Assembly (NCBI GenBank): GCA_002786065.1
Contig: NHNY01000045.1
Location: forward strand, 1-64,000
DNA: 64,000 bases
Source: Microcyclospora pomicola
Lineage: Eukaryota; Ascomycota; Dothideomycetes; Capnodiales
Direction of reading: 5' to 3'
Shown here: positions 35,405 through 45,100 of the stretch, one piece after another
How positions within the stretch are numbered: the stretch's first letter is position 1
How the letters are laid out: the number at the start of each line of letters is the position of its first letter
Notes under the pieces: generated by a model
Databases searched by the model: none
Seen by the model: the letters and a program-made list of their open reading frames with translations, nothing else
What the model was told of the DNA's origin: nothing
Position numbers and translations under genes: made by a program

Positions 35405-36709
35405 ATGGCAGCGACGATGATTGGAGATATCAATATGGGGAACGCAGCAGTGGCAGTGAACTCATCGTGCCAGACTGCCGTCTATGAACTTGAAGGAAGT
35501 GCTGTGGCAATCTGCGAACCTCAATATCAAGAGGGGGAAGGGGTGAAAAATGGGGAGGAAGACGAAGGCTTCGACATGCAGGGCCCAGGAAGGCAGCACT
35601 CTGCCGAGTGCATGGCAGAGCTCGAGTCATTGCTCGCAGACGAGCCGCGCGATGATATATCAGAGGAGGTGAAAGCCTACTATCGCCTCGGTTTCGCTTA
35701 CCCTCTGGAAGCAGACGGCAGCACGACCGCCAGCACGAGCGGCGGCGGCTCCGAGAAGAGCAGGCCGACACATGCCACGGCTTCGACGGATCCGACTTCG
35801 ATGGCATCTGTGCAGCATTCTCCTAACCTCGCTTGTGCATCGCAGGATGCCACTGGAGGAGGGAAGGGAACCGACTCTGATGATGTCTCGCCCAAGACGC
35901 TCTGGGCTTGGATCCAGGCTGGGAATCTTGCGAGTCACCATACGGATCCGGATGGGAATCTTGAGCGCAGGCGAGCGGCTTATGACCGCCGCCGCAGCCC
36001 GGATGAGGTGATGGCTGAGAGCTTCGGTCTGCGCGGAGGACCTGGCATTCTAAGCTACGCTGGTGGCGATAGTCTCGTGCCGTCACCGCTGCGTATCCGT
36101 AAGGCGCAGTCTGCAGGTACCGTGCTGGGCGATCGGGCAGCCGGGTGCTTTCCAGCCCACGCTCAGCAGGAAGTCGAGGACGACGACGTAGCGTCTCCTC
36201 GGACAGTCAGCGTACACAGCTGCAATGCCGATCTCTTCGAGCTGGCACCGCTCGCTCGCGTCGGAGATCACAGACAGCGCGCAGCTAGTGTGCCGCTGCC
36301 ATCCAACGCGGCCAAGGCAAGCTGGATGCAGAAGCTGAAATCTATAGTCCGGCGCAACTGGCATAACTCGTTCGGCGTAGGAGTGCAGATCGACCGTGAG
36401 GAGCGCGCAGCTATGAATGAGCAGATGAAGCAGCGCACCGACTCGGTAGTCCAAGTGAAGAGGCGTCGGTTCTCTAGCATGGGCGAGATTCGCGCTCGCC
36501 TTGCCACGAAGTTCTGCAGAAGCCAGACATTGGAGGTTGTCGATGCGCCGCTGGGCATCGCCGAGGACGATCCACTGTCCATTCGGTCGGTGGACGAGTC
36601 GATCCCGTGCTCGGCGGCTTGGACGCGGAGACTCAGAGTTGCTTTGCAGGAGGCGCTGGAAGAGATTGAAGGGAGGGATGGAGGAGATGATGGGGAAGGT
36701 TTATCTTGA
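35405..36709 (+). CDS. Disordered protein of unknown function (434 residues)
   Basis: Single open frame; the start ATG at 35405 is the first in the frame. I do not recognise a family. The composition is typical of regulatory, mostly disordered proteins: an acidic N-terminus, a Ser/Thr/Gly-rich middle and a basic region with SPLRIRKAQSAG, MQKLKSIVRRNWHNSFGVGV and VQVKRRRFSSMGEIRARLA. Several R-x-x-S sites could be kinase targets. The C-terminus has one helical stretch, AWTRRLRVALQEALEEIE. No membrane segment or signal peptide. GC-rich third positions and frame length support a real gene. Confidence 0.6.
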   Translation: MAATMIGDINMGNAAVAVNSSCQTAVYELEGSAVAICEPQYQEGEGVKNGEEDEGFDMQGPGRQHSAECMAELESLLADEPRDDISEEVKAYYRLGFAYPLEADGSTTASTSGGGSEKSRPTHATASTDPTSMASVQHSPNLACASQDATGGGKGTDSDDVSPKTLWAWIQAGNLASHHTDPDGNLERRRAAYDRRRSPDEVMAESFGLRGGPGILSYAGGDSLVPSPLRIRKAQSAGTVLGDRAAGCFPAHAQQEVEDDDVASPRTVSVHSCNADLFELAPLARVGDHRQRAASVPLPSNAAKASWMQKLKSIVRRNWHNSFGVGVQIDREERAAMNEQMKQRTDSVVQVKRRRFSSMGEIRARLATKFCRSQTLEVVDAPLGIAEDDPLSIRSVDESIPCSAAWTRRLRVALQEALEEIEGRDGGDDGEGLS

Positions 36710-37113
36710 ATGGCGGTCAGGTTGCTACCTTAAGGTACCTACGTTCTGATATCAGGACAGGTTCTGCCTGAGCATGGCCGTTGTCGAGGATCCGGCAGCA
36801 GAGGCGATGATCTTGATCATGTGCTGTACGTATTTGACTAGTAAAATTCTACATAGTCGTGTATTCTTGACTTTATATAAATGGATGTGGTGTACATGTG
36901 GAGAACGACAACAATGTCGACGGTTTGGCCATTCTGGACCCTGGAGAGACGTCCAAGAGGCTTCCTTGAGGATGTCACTGTCTAGCTCCATGAGGTCACA
37001 ACACTCCTCCACGCAAAGCAATTAATAACATCTACCCTCGGCACAGATCAAGACCATAACCTCATTCCATCGAAGCTGAACTGCAGTCGAAATACTGAAT
37101 CTGCATCGTGAAA
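36710..37113. other. Intergenic, no gene seen
   Basis: About 400 bases between two plus-strand genes. Nothing recognised beyond leader sequence. Confidence 0.45.
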
Positions 37114-37914
37114 ATGCCTCTCGCGACCCTTCATCTGTTGGCGCTGGCCAACACAGCCAAGATCAATGCCTACTTACGAGCACTCTTGTCAACCGGAATC
37201 AAGCCCCTCGTGGTATCTCGAGCGGTGCGCTGGATCATCAAACCAGAGAGCCTTTCCGTGCCGAAGCTGCTGGATACCAACTGGGATCTCCTGATTATCC
37301 TTCCCGTCACCGCGCCAATTCCATCTGCTTATCTCGGCAAAGACTGGGTCTCGTCACACTGGAGCATCACGGCCGGCGTGCCAAGCGGTCTGGTGAAAGA
37401 CTTCGACAGCAAAAACCGATCTCTACTTCGGCCAGCGGCCGGCACCAAGCAACCGCTCACGGGCAGCATGGACAAACCGCGGATGACATCATCGACACAA
37501 GGCCTGGAGTTGAACGATGAACTGCTGTCTTGGAGCAAGACCTTCCGACTGGGCCAGGAGGGCGCCGTTAGCATGCTGAACCTGCTCGCCTTCAAGCCGG
37601 GCAAAGAGGCCCACGCTAGCTATCAGGCGTACGGCAAGGCGTTTGCGGAGTCGATCGGCAGCCGACGTGGCGGAGCCGCGAAGATCGTGGGCAAAGTCGT
37701 TCCGGGCCAAGGTACGGATGGCGAGGATGGAGCGGGATGGGATGAGATCGCTCTGGCGCATTACCCGAGCATTCGGCACTTTGTAGACATGATCGCGTCG
37801 GAGGACTATCAGAAGGTCAACCATGAGTTTAGGTTGCCCGCGTTGAGGGATACTTGTATTCTGTGCACGACGGAGCTGGACTCGGAGCTGGTGGTTGACA
37901 AGGCGAAAATGTAG
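37114..37914 (+). CDS. DUF1330-like dimeric alpha-beta barrel protein
   Basis: Protein of 266 residues, intronless; the first ATG of the frame is at 37114 (MPLATLHLLALA). Two ferredoxin-like halves can be seen: residues about 3-110 with ATLHLLALANTAKINAYLRA, and about 140-255 with AVSMLNLLAFKPG, SYQAYGKAFAESIGSRRGG and EIALAHYPSIRHFVDMIASEDY. The second half is the usual DUF1330 layout, in which ..YPS...F..M..S.DY.. is diagnostic. These are small-molecule-binding barrels of unknown reaction. The stop lies only 41 bases from the stop of the opposing carboxylase gene, so the two transcripts must overlap. Confidence 0.75.
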   Translation: MPLATLHLLALANTAKINAYLRALLSTGIKPLVVSRAVRWIIKPESLSVPKLLDTNWDLLIILPVTAPIPSAYLGKDWVSSHWSITAGVPSGLVKDFDSKNRSLLRPAAGTKQPLTGSMDKPRMTSSTQGLELNDELLSWSKTFRLGQEGAVSMLNLLAFKPGKEAHASYQAYGKAFAESIGSRRGGAAKIVGKVVPGQGTDGEDGAGWDEIALAHYPSIRHFVDMIASEDYQKVNHEFRLPALRDTCILCTTELDSELVVDKAKM

Positions 37915-37955
37915 CGTTCATGATGTGAACTGAAGTATATATGTACATATCATGA

Positions 37956-39725
37956 TCATGCAAACGATGGTTGTAGCTTGCCACTCATCCTATGGATCAC
38001 CCGCTCCGGAAGCTCGCGCTCATACACCATCCTGCACCACTCCGCCACCAGACTTCTTGTCGAAGCGGGATCGATGATCTCCTCGATTGAGAACGTGTTA
38101 GCCGTCCTCACCGGGTTCATCAAGCGTTTGTACTCAGTCTCCAATTCATCGTATCGTGCCTTTCGAGCCTCTGCGCCCTTCTCCTTTTCGATCTTCCGTA
38201 ATTCACCCGCGTGGCCAACATCGATACCTCCTGATAGAGGGAGCGAGCCCCATTCACCACTGGGCCATGCGACGCGTGTATGCGGATCGCGGCACTCTGC
38301 CATCACCCCGCCAGCAACCCCGTACGCCTTGCGGACGATAACGCTGAAGATAGGTGTGGTGGTGGTGTAGTACGTCTTCCACAATTCCACACCCCAACGC
38401 ATGGTCGCTGTCTTCTCCGCCACGGTCCCGATCGCGTACCCAGGGACATCGACGAATTGCAGAATGGGAATGTTGAAGATGTCACAGAACTTCAGGTGGC
38501 GGGTGATTTTTTGCGACCCGGCGGCGTCGAGTGCCCCAGCAAGCATCTCGCAGTTATTTGAGATGATACCGATCGGCTGGCCGCCCATGCGTGCGAGGCC
38601 TACGATGGTCGTGCGACCCCAGAGAGCCCCAATCTCGAAGAAGGAGCCGGCGTCCACAATCGTTCGGATCATCTTGCGTGCATCGTACATGCGCTCTCTC
38701 TTCCGCGGGATCAGCGAACGCAGCTCAGGAGACTGCCGACTGACTGGATCGTCCGATGTGATGACTGGTGGGATCTTGGTCCCACAGTCTGGTAGATATG
38801 ACAGCACCGTGCGCAACTGTTCGAAGCACTCCGCCTCATTCGCGGCCAGGTTATCGATCGTTCCATTGGTACAGTGCACAGCAGGGCCGCCTAGATCAAT
38901 GAATGAGACGCCTTCCTCGAAAGTTGCGCCCTCCACAACCTTCGGGCCAGCGTTGAAGAGGGAGCCCACGTCGTTCGCCATGACCGAGAAATGACAGACG
39001 ACCAGTCTCGCAGCGCCCAGCCCGATCGCTGAACCACACGCAGCACCGAGATTGGGTATGCCTGCATTGACCTGCGCAATCACCTCGTGCGATCCATCTA
39101 GAGGTGGTACATATGCGAACCCATGAGTCTTGATGTGCGTCACGGATCCTCCTCCCGAGGATCCGTCCACCAGCTTGATGACCGGAATCTTGAGCTTCAG
39201 CGCCAGCTTCTCCAGGTATACGGTCTTTGCGAACGTCGAGCCATCGGAGTGTCCAGCGCGGATGGTGAAGTCATCAGCAGAGAACAGAACCTGTCGGCCT
39301 CGCAGCTTTCCGAATCCTTGAACATTGTTACTCGGCTGGAAGTCCTCGACCTCGTCTTTGGAGTAACTGAGCTGCTTCCACTTGACCTGACCCGTCACAC
39401 TGCCGATCTCACGCACCGAGCCCTTGTCGAAGAGTTGCTCAATGCGCTCCCGAACCCAGAGTTTGCCGGCCTGCTTGTGGTTGATGTAACCCCGGCTTTT
39501 CGCGTTGGGAGTTGCCGCGATTCTCTTGAGCGTCTCAAGCTGGCCGAGAATATCGCTATAGTCGGCAGGCAACTCGTCTTGCTTTGCTTTGCTCCGCCGA
39601 CGTCTTCCCGTGTTGGAGTCTTGCTGTGGCGAGAGATGCTCGGAGACTTGCGCTACACGGGCTGCTGCATTGTCTTTTTGCCCAGGCAGATCCTGCTTCT
39701 TTGATTCATTCTCGTCGCCCGGCAT
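37956..39725 (-). CDS. Acyl-CoA carboxylase beta subunit (carboxyltransferase, propionyl/methylcrotonyl-CoA carboxylase type)
   Basis: Biotin-dependent carboxyltransferase of 589 residues, intronless, ATG at 39725. After a charged N-terminus of about 60 residues, the two crotonase-fold halves follow. The N half contains DDFTIRAGHSDGSTFAKTVY, LVDGSSGGGSV and IGLGAARLVVCHFSVM. The C half contains FFEIGALWGRTTIVGLARMGG, DIFNIPILQFVDVPGYAIG and RKAYGVAGGVMAECRDPHTR. It transfers carboxyl from carboxybiotin to an acyl-CoA. The biotin carboxylase partner is not in the window. The exact substrate (propionyl-, methylcrotonyl- or other acyl-CoA) cannot be told from sequence, and no clear mitochondrial presequence is seen. 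Confidence 0.9.
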   Translation of the reverse strand: MPGDENESKKQDLPGQKDNAAARVAQVSEHLSPQQDSNTGRRRRSKAKQDELPADYSDILGQLETLKRIAATPNAKSRGYINHKQAGKLWVRERIEQLFDKGSVREIGSVTGQVKWKQLSYSKDEVEDFQPSNNVQGFGKLRGRQVLFSADDFTIRAGHSDGSTFAKTVYLEKLALKLKIPVIKLVDGSSGGGSVTHIKTHGFAYVPPLDGSHEVIAQVNAGIPNLGAACGSAIGLGAARLVVCHFSVMANDVGSLFNAGPKVVEGATFEEGVSFIDLGGPAVHCTNGTIDNLAANEAECFEQLRTVLSYLPDCGTKIPPVITSDDPVSRQSPELRSLIPRKRERMYDARKMIRTIVDAGSFFEIGALWGRTTIVGLARMGGQPIGIISNNCEMLAGALDAAGSQKITRHLKFCDIFNIPILQFVDVPGYAIGTVAEKTATMRWGVELWKTYYTTTTPIFSVIVRKAYGVAGGVMAECRDPHTRVAWPSGEWGSLPLSGGIDVGHAGELRKIEKEKGAEARKARYDELETEYKRLMNPVRTANTFSIEEIIDPASTRSLVAEWCRMVYERELPERVIHRMSGKLQPSFA

Positions 39726-40892
39726 ACTGATATCGGACCTGAATTCGCACAGAGCAGAGTTAGCTAGTGCACCCTACATATGTTTGATGTTCGCCAACAC
39801 TATATGTTTGGCCATTACACACATATAGTCGAGGGTACAGTAGTTCTATGTCTGTCTTAGGGACCTCGGCAATGCATGCAGTTGATCAGTCCATTTCAAA
39901 GCGCTAGAGTGCCTGCTGTACAAGAATACCACACAAGTATGTGCCCTATACGTATACATACCTAGGTACATATCCATTGAAGCACAAACCCATGGTCAAG
40001 TCATGTCTCGTGCCCAGACTGACGCGGTGCCAGGGCGTGAGAGAAGATGTAGGCTGTAAGTCACAGCGATGGACACTTTAACGACTTCGACTGAACATCT
40101 ACAGTCCGACCCGGCACCGATATCACGTATTGCACCTGTCATAAAAGTCTTGAAACGACGTGGAAACAAGACGATGTACAAGACGAGTCCATGAGACCGT
40201 GAGGCAACTCGCAGGATACGACTAGAAAGGTCTGCTTGAGCAATCTAGCATCGATGTAGTTCCGTCAGGCAGGGCACTCGTAAAACTCTCTTTATATGCA
40301 AGAGACCGTATTGCAATGCAGACTGGAGGATACAAACGAGATCGGACGACCGAGACATTCACGAGCTAGCAGTTCACGCTGTCCATCACCCTCCAGTATC
40401 CATTTCTTCATGCGTGTCTTTTTTCTCGCGGCTTCGAATCTTAGTAGTCGGTGTGGTACCGATCGATGACACATCCGAGTTCTTCGATCCAAGGTGAATG
40501 TTGTCCGTTAAAAACTCTACTTCGTGACCAAAACCACTTCTGACTTAGCAGGGTAACTCGATTAGAAGCAGTCCGGCAATGCGCAGCCAGACACGCCGAA
40601 AAAACAGACTTCCGTTTGACCAGAGTTGGAAATGTCCAAAGCAGCAGTTATCACATGCAGCGTTCAATCACGTTAGTAGACGCACAGTGCTGCAAAAGAT
40701 TTGTGGTGCGTGGGTCATGAGTCAACCGTGGTGTGGTATTTATGCGGTCCATAATTTCAACGCAGCTCGGATTTGTTTGCTACCATATGTAGTGCCCACC
40801 GGTGCGTGCGAAAACAATCGTCAACGCCAGAATGCCCATTCCATCTGACTCCCGCCAATGTACCACTCCACCTGGGACTCGTCCATGTGCAT
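39726..40892. other. Intergenic, 1.2 kb, no gene seen
   Basis: Promoter of the carboxyltransferase on the left and the 3' end of eL27 on the right. Contains tatacata/tacctaggtaca words near 39950-39970 that recur in other gaps of this window. Nothing else recognised. Confidence 0.45.
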
Positions 40893-41511
40893 CTAAAAAC
40901 CTGTTTGCGTCATCGTCAGTGCCTGTGTCCAACATACCAACACCGCATCTCTTGCAACTCACGTAATGGGGTGAAGAACCACCTGTTCTTTCCGCTAACA
41001 TATCGCTCCTCCAATGCCTTCTTGACCGTCTTCTTTGCCTCCTCGCGTTGCGATACTTCGGTGAAGGTCTCGTTGGTCACGGCGCCCTTGAGGCCTTCGA
41101 GTTCGAGGGTGTAACGTGTGGGCATGAGGTGGTTGTAGTTGATGACCTTAATGAAGGGCTTGACCTTGCTGCGCTTGGTGACACGGGCTTTGCTCATGCG
41201 GCGGGTGACTTGTGACGGGTATCGCTCAATGCCAGCGACGAGTGCGTGAGGGAAAGGGTGCTTCTTGCTGCCGGTGTCTTGTGGCGCAATGATGACAACC
41301 TTCTTGCCGGCATAACGACCGCGGGAGATGATGGCCTGCAGTGTTGAAAGTCGTGTCAGTGTCCACGAACAGAATTGAAGATTGCGCAGCACCACATCGT
41401 GTGCAGTGAATCCTGGGAACATGTGCGTACCACTCGGCCGACCTTGAGGACTGTACACGTTGTCAGTATCATCTCTCTCTCTCATCGTAGGCCATTATAC
41501 ATACACTTCAT
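40893..41511 (-). CDS. RPL27: 60S ribosomal protein eL27
   Basis: Ribosomal protein of 135 residues from four coding exons: 41511-41505 (7 nt), 41450-41431 (20 nt), 41335-40963 and 40900-40893 (8 nt). Joined, it reads [20 protein letters not shown] and ends WFFTPLRF, exactly as in eukaryotic eL27. The middle exon includes [19 protein letters not shown] and [20 protein letters not shown]. Donors are GTATGT, GTACGC and GTGAGT. The tiny terminal exons are forced by the conserved ends of the protein. Divergent from the coiled-coil gene. Confidence 0.96.
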
Positions 41512-42159
41512 CTCTGCTGTTGCGTGTGCGTGGATAATTCTCCAGTTAGAGTCGAAACGACACTTCTTCGAGACCCGATTTCACAGAAGTGTGCAGAGCT
41601 TGGCACGAAATTCGGGTAGAACCGAAGCCTGCCGCCACAGCCAATCAAATGCCAGCCCACTAAGTATGTAGTGATCAGAACCACAATAACACAACGCCGC
41701 CAGATTGATGTTTTGACAGAGCTTGGGATTGATTGCACCCTTATGAACACGAAGTCATCTTTGCATTTGGTCGCAAGGTCAGAATGGTGAGACATCTGAA
41801 GTGCAGTCACGTGACAGTTGGGCATGCTCAGCGTCATGACGTTAGCGCCGTTGCGTGTGTATTTGTTTACTGCGGCACGTCCCGAGCAAGCAACAACGTC
41901 AATCACTCAAAGGTACAAGCACTCATTTCATCCAGAATATATTTCCACACAAGTGAATACTGCACGAATTGAGGTGTACAGGAGTTTTGCGCGACCGCTT
42001 TCTTGTTCACATTGTCGCTTCGTAGTACAGCACTCACTCATCATACCATGCAATCGTCCACTTGGCGCGATCAGATCTGAAGCGCATTACAAGACGTGCT
42101 GTAGCGTTCTCACAACTCGAAAGCTGCGATAACAACACAGATACATCCACAGTCAGACC
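41512..42159. promoter_or_regulatory. Shared divergent promoter region (eL27 / coiled-coil protein)
   Basis: 648 bases between two head-to-head starts. A ribosomal-protein promoter must lie here. It includes agtcacgtgacag at about 41806, containing a CACGTG core inside the palindrome GTCACGTGAC. Confidence 0.5.
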
Positions 42160-45100
42160 ATGTCTACCTCATCAGAGAGAGATGGGTCGCGCGACCGGGA
42201 CGCTGGGCGTCACCACCAGCATTCGTTCTCGGAATGCAGCGGCAGATCCAGTGTACCCATGTGAGTAGCCAGCAGCGTATAGTTACAGACCAGTTGGTAC
42301 TGACCTGACATCGTCGCAGGTGGGATAGCTCAGACCCAGACCGTGCGCCACCACCTCTACCGCTCAATCCGGGATCGAACAGTCCTACCACTAAGCCCAA
42401 CACATCTGCTGGTATTGCCGCTGCTGCCAAAGCTATAGTGGAGAGAGCACGGGAGAGCGCGCCTCTATCATCCTATACCTCCAATGTCACCCCACAAGGC
42501 TCTCCAGAGCGCTCGCTCGTCAAGGGCGCACATCACAGGCGCCTGCAGTCACTCCAATCGGGCAATGTCAAAGATCTGAGGAGTTACTTGGACAACAACC
42601 GATCTCCGGAGCGATCTCCCGAGCGACCTTCGGAGAGAAGCTCATTGCTGTCTTTCTCTAGGCAAAGCAGTAGAGAAGATATTTCATCCCCAGAGAGGTG
42701 TTCAACACCCACTCCGCTTACACGCGAGCCTTCCAAGGAGGCGCCCGTTCTCAGGCCAACCACACGTCAACCACCTAGGTCGATTTTAGGGGAGAACACA
42801 CCTCCTTCAGCGACCATGCTCGCTCTACAGACGATGCAAGTGCCGGATTTACCTTTCACCGACATCACAAACGGCACTACCACACCCACCACGCCGCGAG
42901 TCAATACCAATTACGACTTCTCCCATCAGTTGTTCAATATCACCAACATTGCTACGAAGCTTGAGAAAGAAATGAACAGTTTGAGTAGGCGAAGCAAGGA
43001 CAATGCGACAGATCTGATCAGCCTCAAAGAAGCCACAAGCCAACGAGATGAGGATATCCGACGGAGCTTACGAGAACTTGCCAATCACTTCCAAAACTCA
43101 CCAGCGCTTCTGACAGCTGGTCAGAATGTCAGCTCTCGAAATGTGGGCACTCTTGGGGTCGGTTCTCTGGATATCAAGCCATTCAATTCACCACCTTCAG
43201 CGTCGAAATCATACAACCTGCCAAGAGCGGCCAGCGCACAATCGTTCTTGGACGACATGCGCATGCCTGGATCCCCATCACCATACTCGATCGAAGGTGC
43301 TGCCAGTGTTGCAATGCTGGAGAAGATCGTGCGCGAGATGGTTACCAAAGAGGGTCAAGACCGCCTTTTAGGAACGCTCTCTGAATTATTGGAGAAGTCA
43401 CGACAGGAGAATGGGGACGCTGCTAGAAAGGTTGAAGAGCTTGCAGAGTTCATCAAGGAGAAATCTCAGTCTCAAGCGCTTGTCCAAGTGGAACACACAG
43501 GAGCTCCCCCGAAGCTGGAGCTCAACTTTGAATCGCCGAGAAACCTTACCAGCATCGGACGAGGAACCAGTGCTTCGCCTCATGGTGATTCAAGCGACGA
43601 GATACTGAAGAATTTGAAGCGCATTACTGAGTCAATCAAGCATGCAGGCGGTGCCACCGGCGAGCTCAAGAACATGGTCCATGACGCTCGCGGACAGATT
43701 CTCGGCCAAGGACGCGAGCTAGGCGAGAAACTCGAGAAAATGCGCGAAGCTCAGTTGAACAACGCGCTGGACCGCTCGATCGAGGAACATTCTGTTCGAC
43801 TTGACGCTGATGATGTGCAGCGCATCGTGGAGGACAGTGTTGCACATCTGAAAGAGTACTTCTCCGCGACCCTCGCTGAGCGTGCTCAGCAAGACGACAA
43901 TACCTTTAAACAACTCGCAAGCACCAGCTCTGGTCCCGCGGCCGATGACTTGTACATGGCAGTGAAAAGTGCTTTGATTGACCATGGCGGCATTTCCGGA
44001 GACCACGATCGTGACATCCAAGCGATGGGAACTCTGGATCATGCAGGTGTTCTAGAGGCTGTCAAAGAAGGTTTGAAGGATTTCGAGCCAAACATTGAGC
44101 TGCAACAATTTGGTCTTGAGCGCGACGAGATCCTTGCAGTGCTTAAGGAAGGTCTTGAGGACTATCAACGAGAGCTGCCCAACCCACAAGTCCTTGGTTT
44201 GGCCAAGGGTGATGTGTATGAAGCCATGCAGGAAGCGATGAAGGACTTCCAGGCTCCTTTGGTACCTGAGACAATGGAACAAATCAAGGACGACATGCTG
44301 ACGAGGATACGCGAGATGCTTGCGGAACACAATCCTTCCTCGCCTGAAAGATCTGTACCCTTCGACGATGAGGTAGCACGAGCATCGATCGTTGAGGCGG
44401 TGAAAGAATGCTTGGTCAATCATGGTCCAGCCGCTCCTCGCGAATTCGAGATCTCACGCGACGATTTGTTCGATGCTGTCAAGGCAAGTCTGGATGGCTC
44501 CACCATACCCTTTGGTCACTTCGGTGAACAAGTCGTTCAACGTATGCAGGATCTAATCAACGGCATGCGCGGCGAGTTTCAGCAGTATTCGGCGGCAAAT
44601 GGTCGCGATACTGAACAAGTTCTTGATGCTGTCAAAGATGGCCTCGAATCCTTGCGCGCTGAAATTGAAAGTTATGTCGATCGTGCGCAGGACGTTACGG
44701 GCAAAGACGAGATCGTTGATACCGTACGGGGAGGACTGGAACAACTCCGTGTGGACATCCAGGGCTACTGCGCGCAAGGCCCAGAGCATGATAGCGGCAA
44801 AGCGGAAATGCTTGAATACATCAGGACCGAGTTCGAGCATCTTCACGAAGCCTTGGACTCCCGAGGACCCTCTCGAGAACTCAACGAGAATCACCAGAAA
44901 CACACTGCTGAAATTATTCTCGCGATCAAGGAAGGCATGGAAAATCTCAAAATTCATGTTGGCGACGGCCAGAGCAGGAGTTTCGTTGACGAAGTGGGCG
45001 GTCCAGGCGAAGAAGTTCTCGAGGCCATGAAAGAGGAATTCGAACAACTCAAGGCTGCTGTAATCAATGCCAATGCCGCAGACAAGGACGAGCTCATAGA

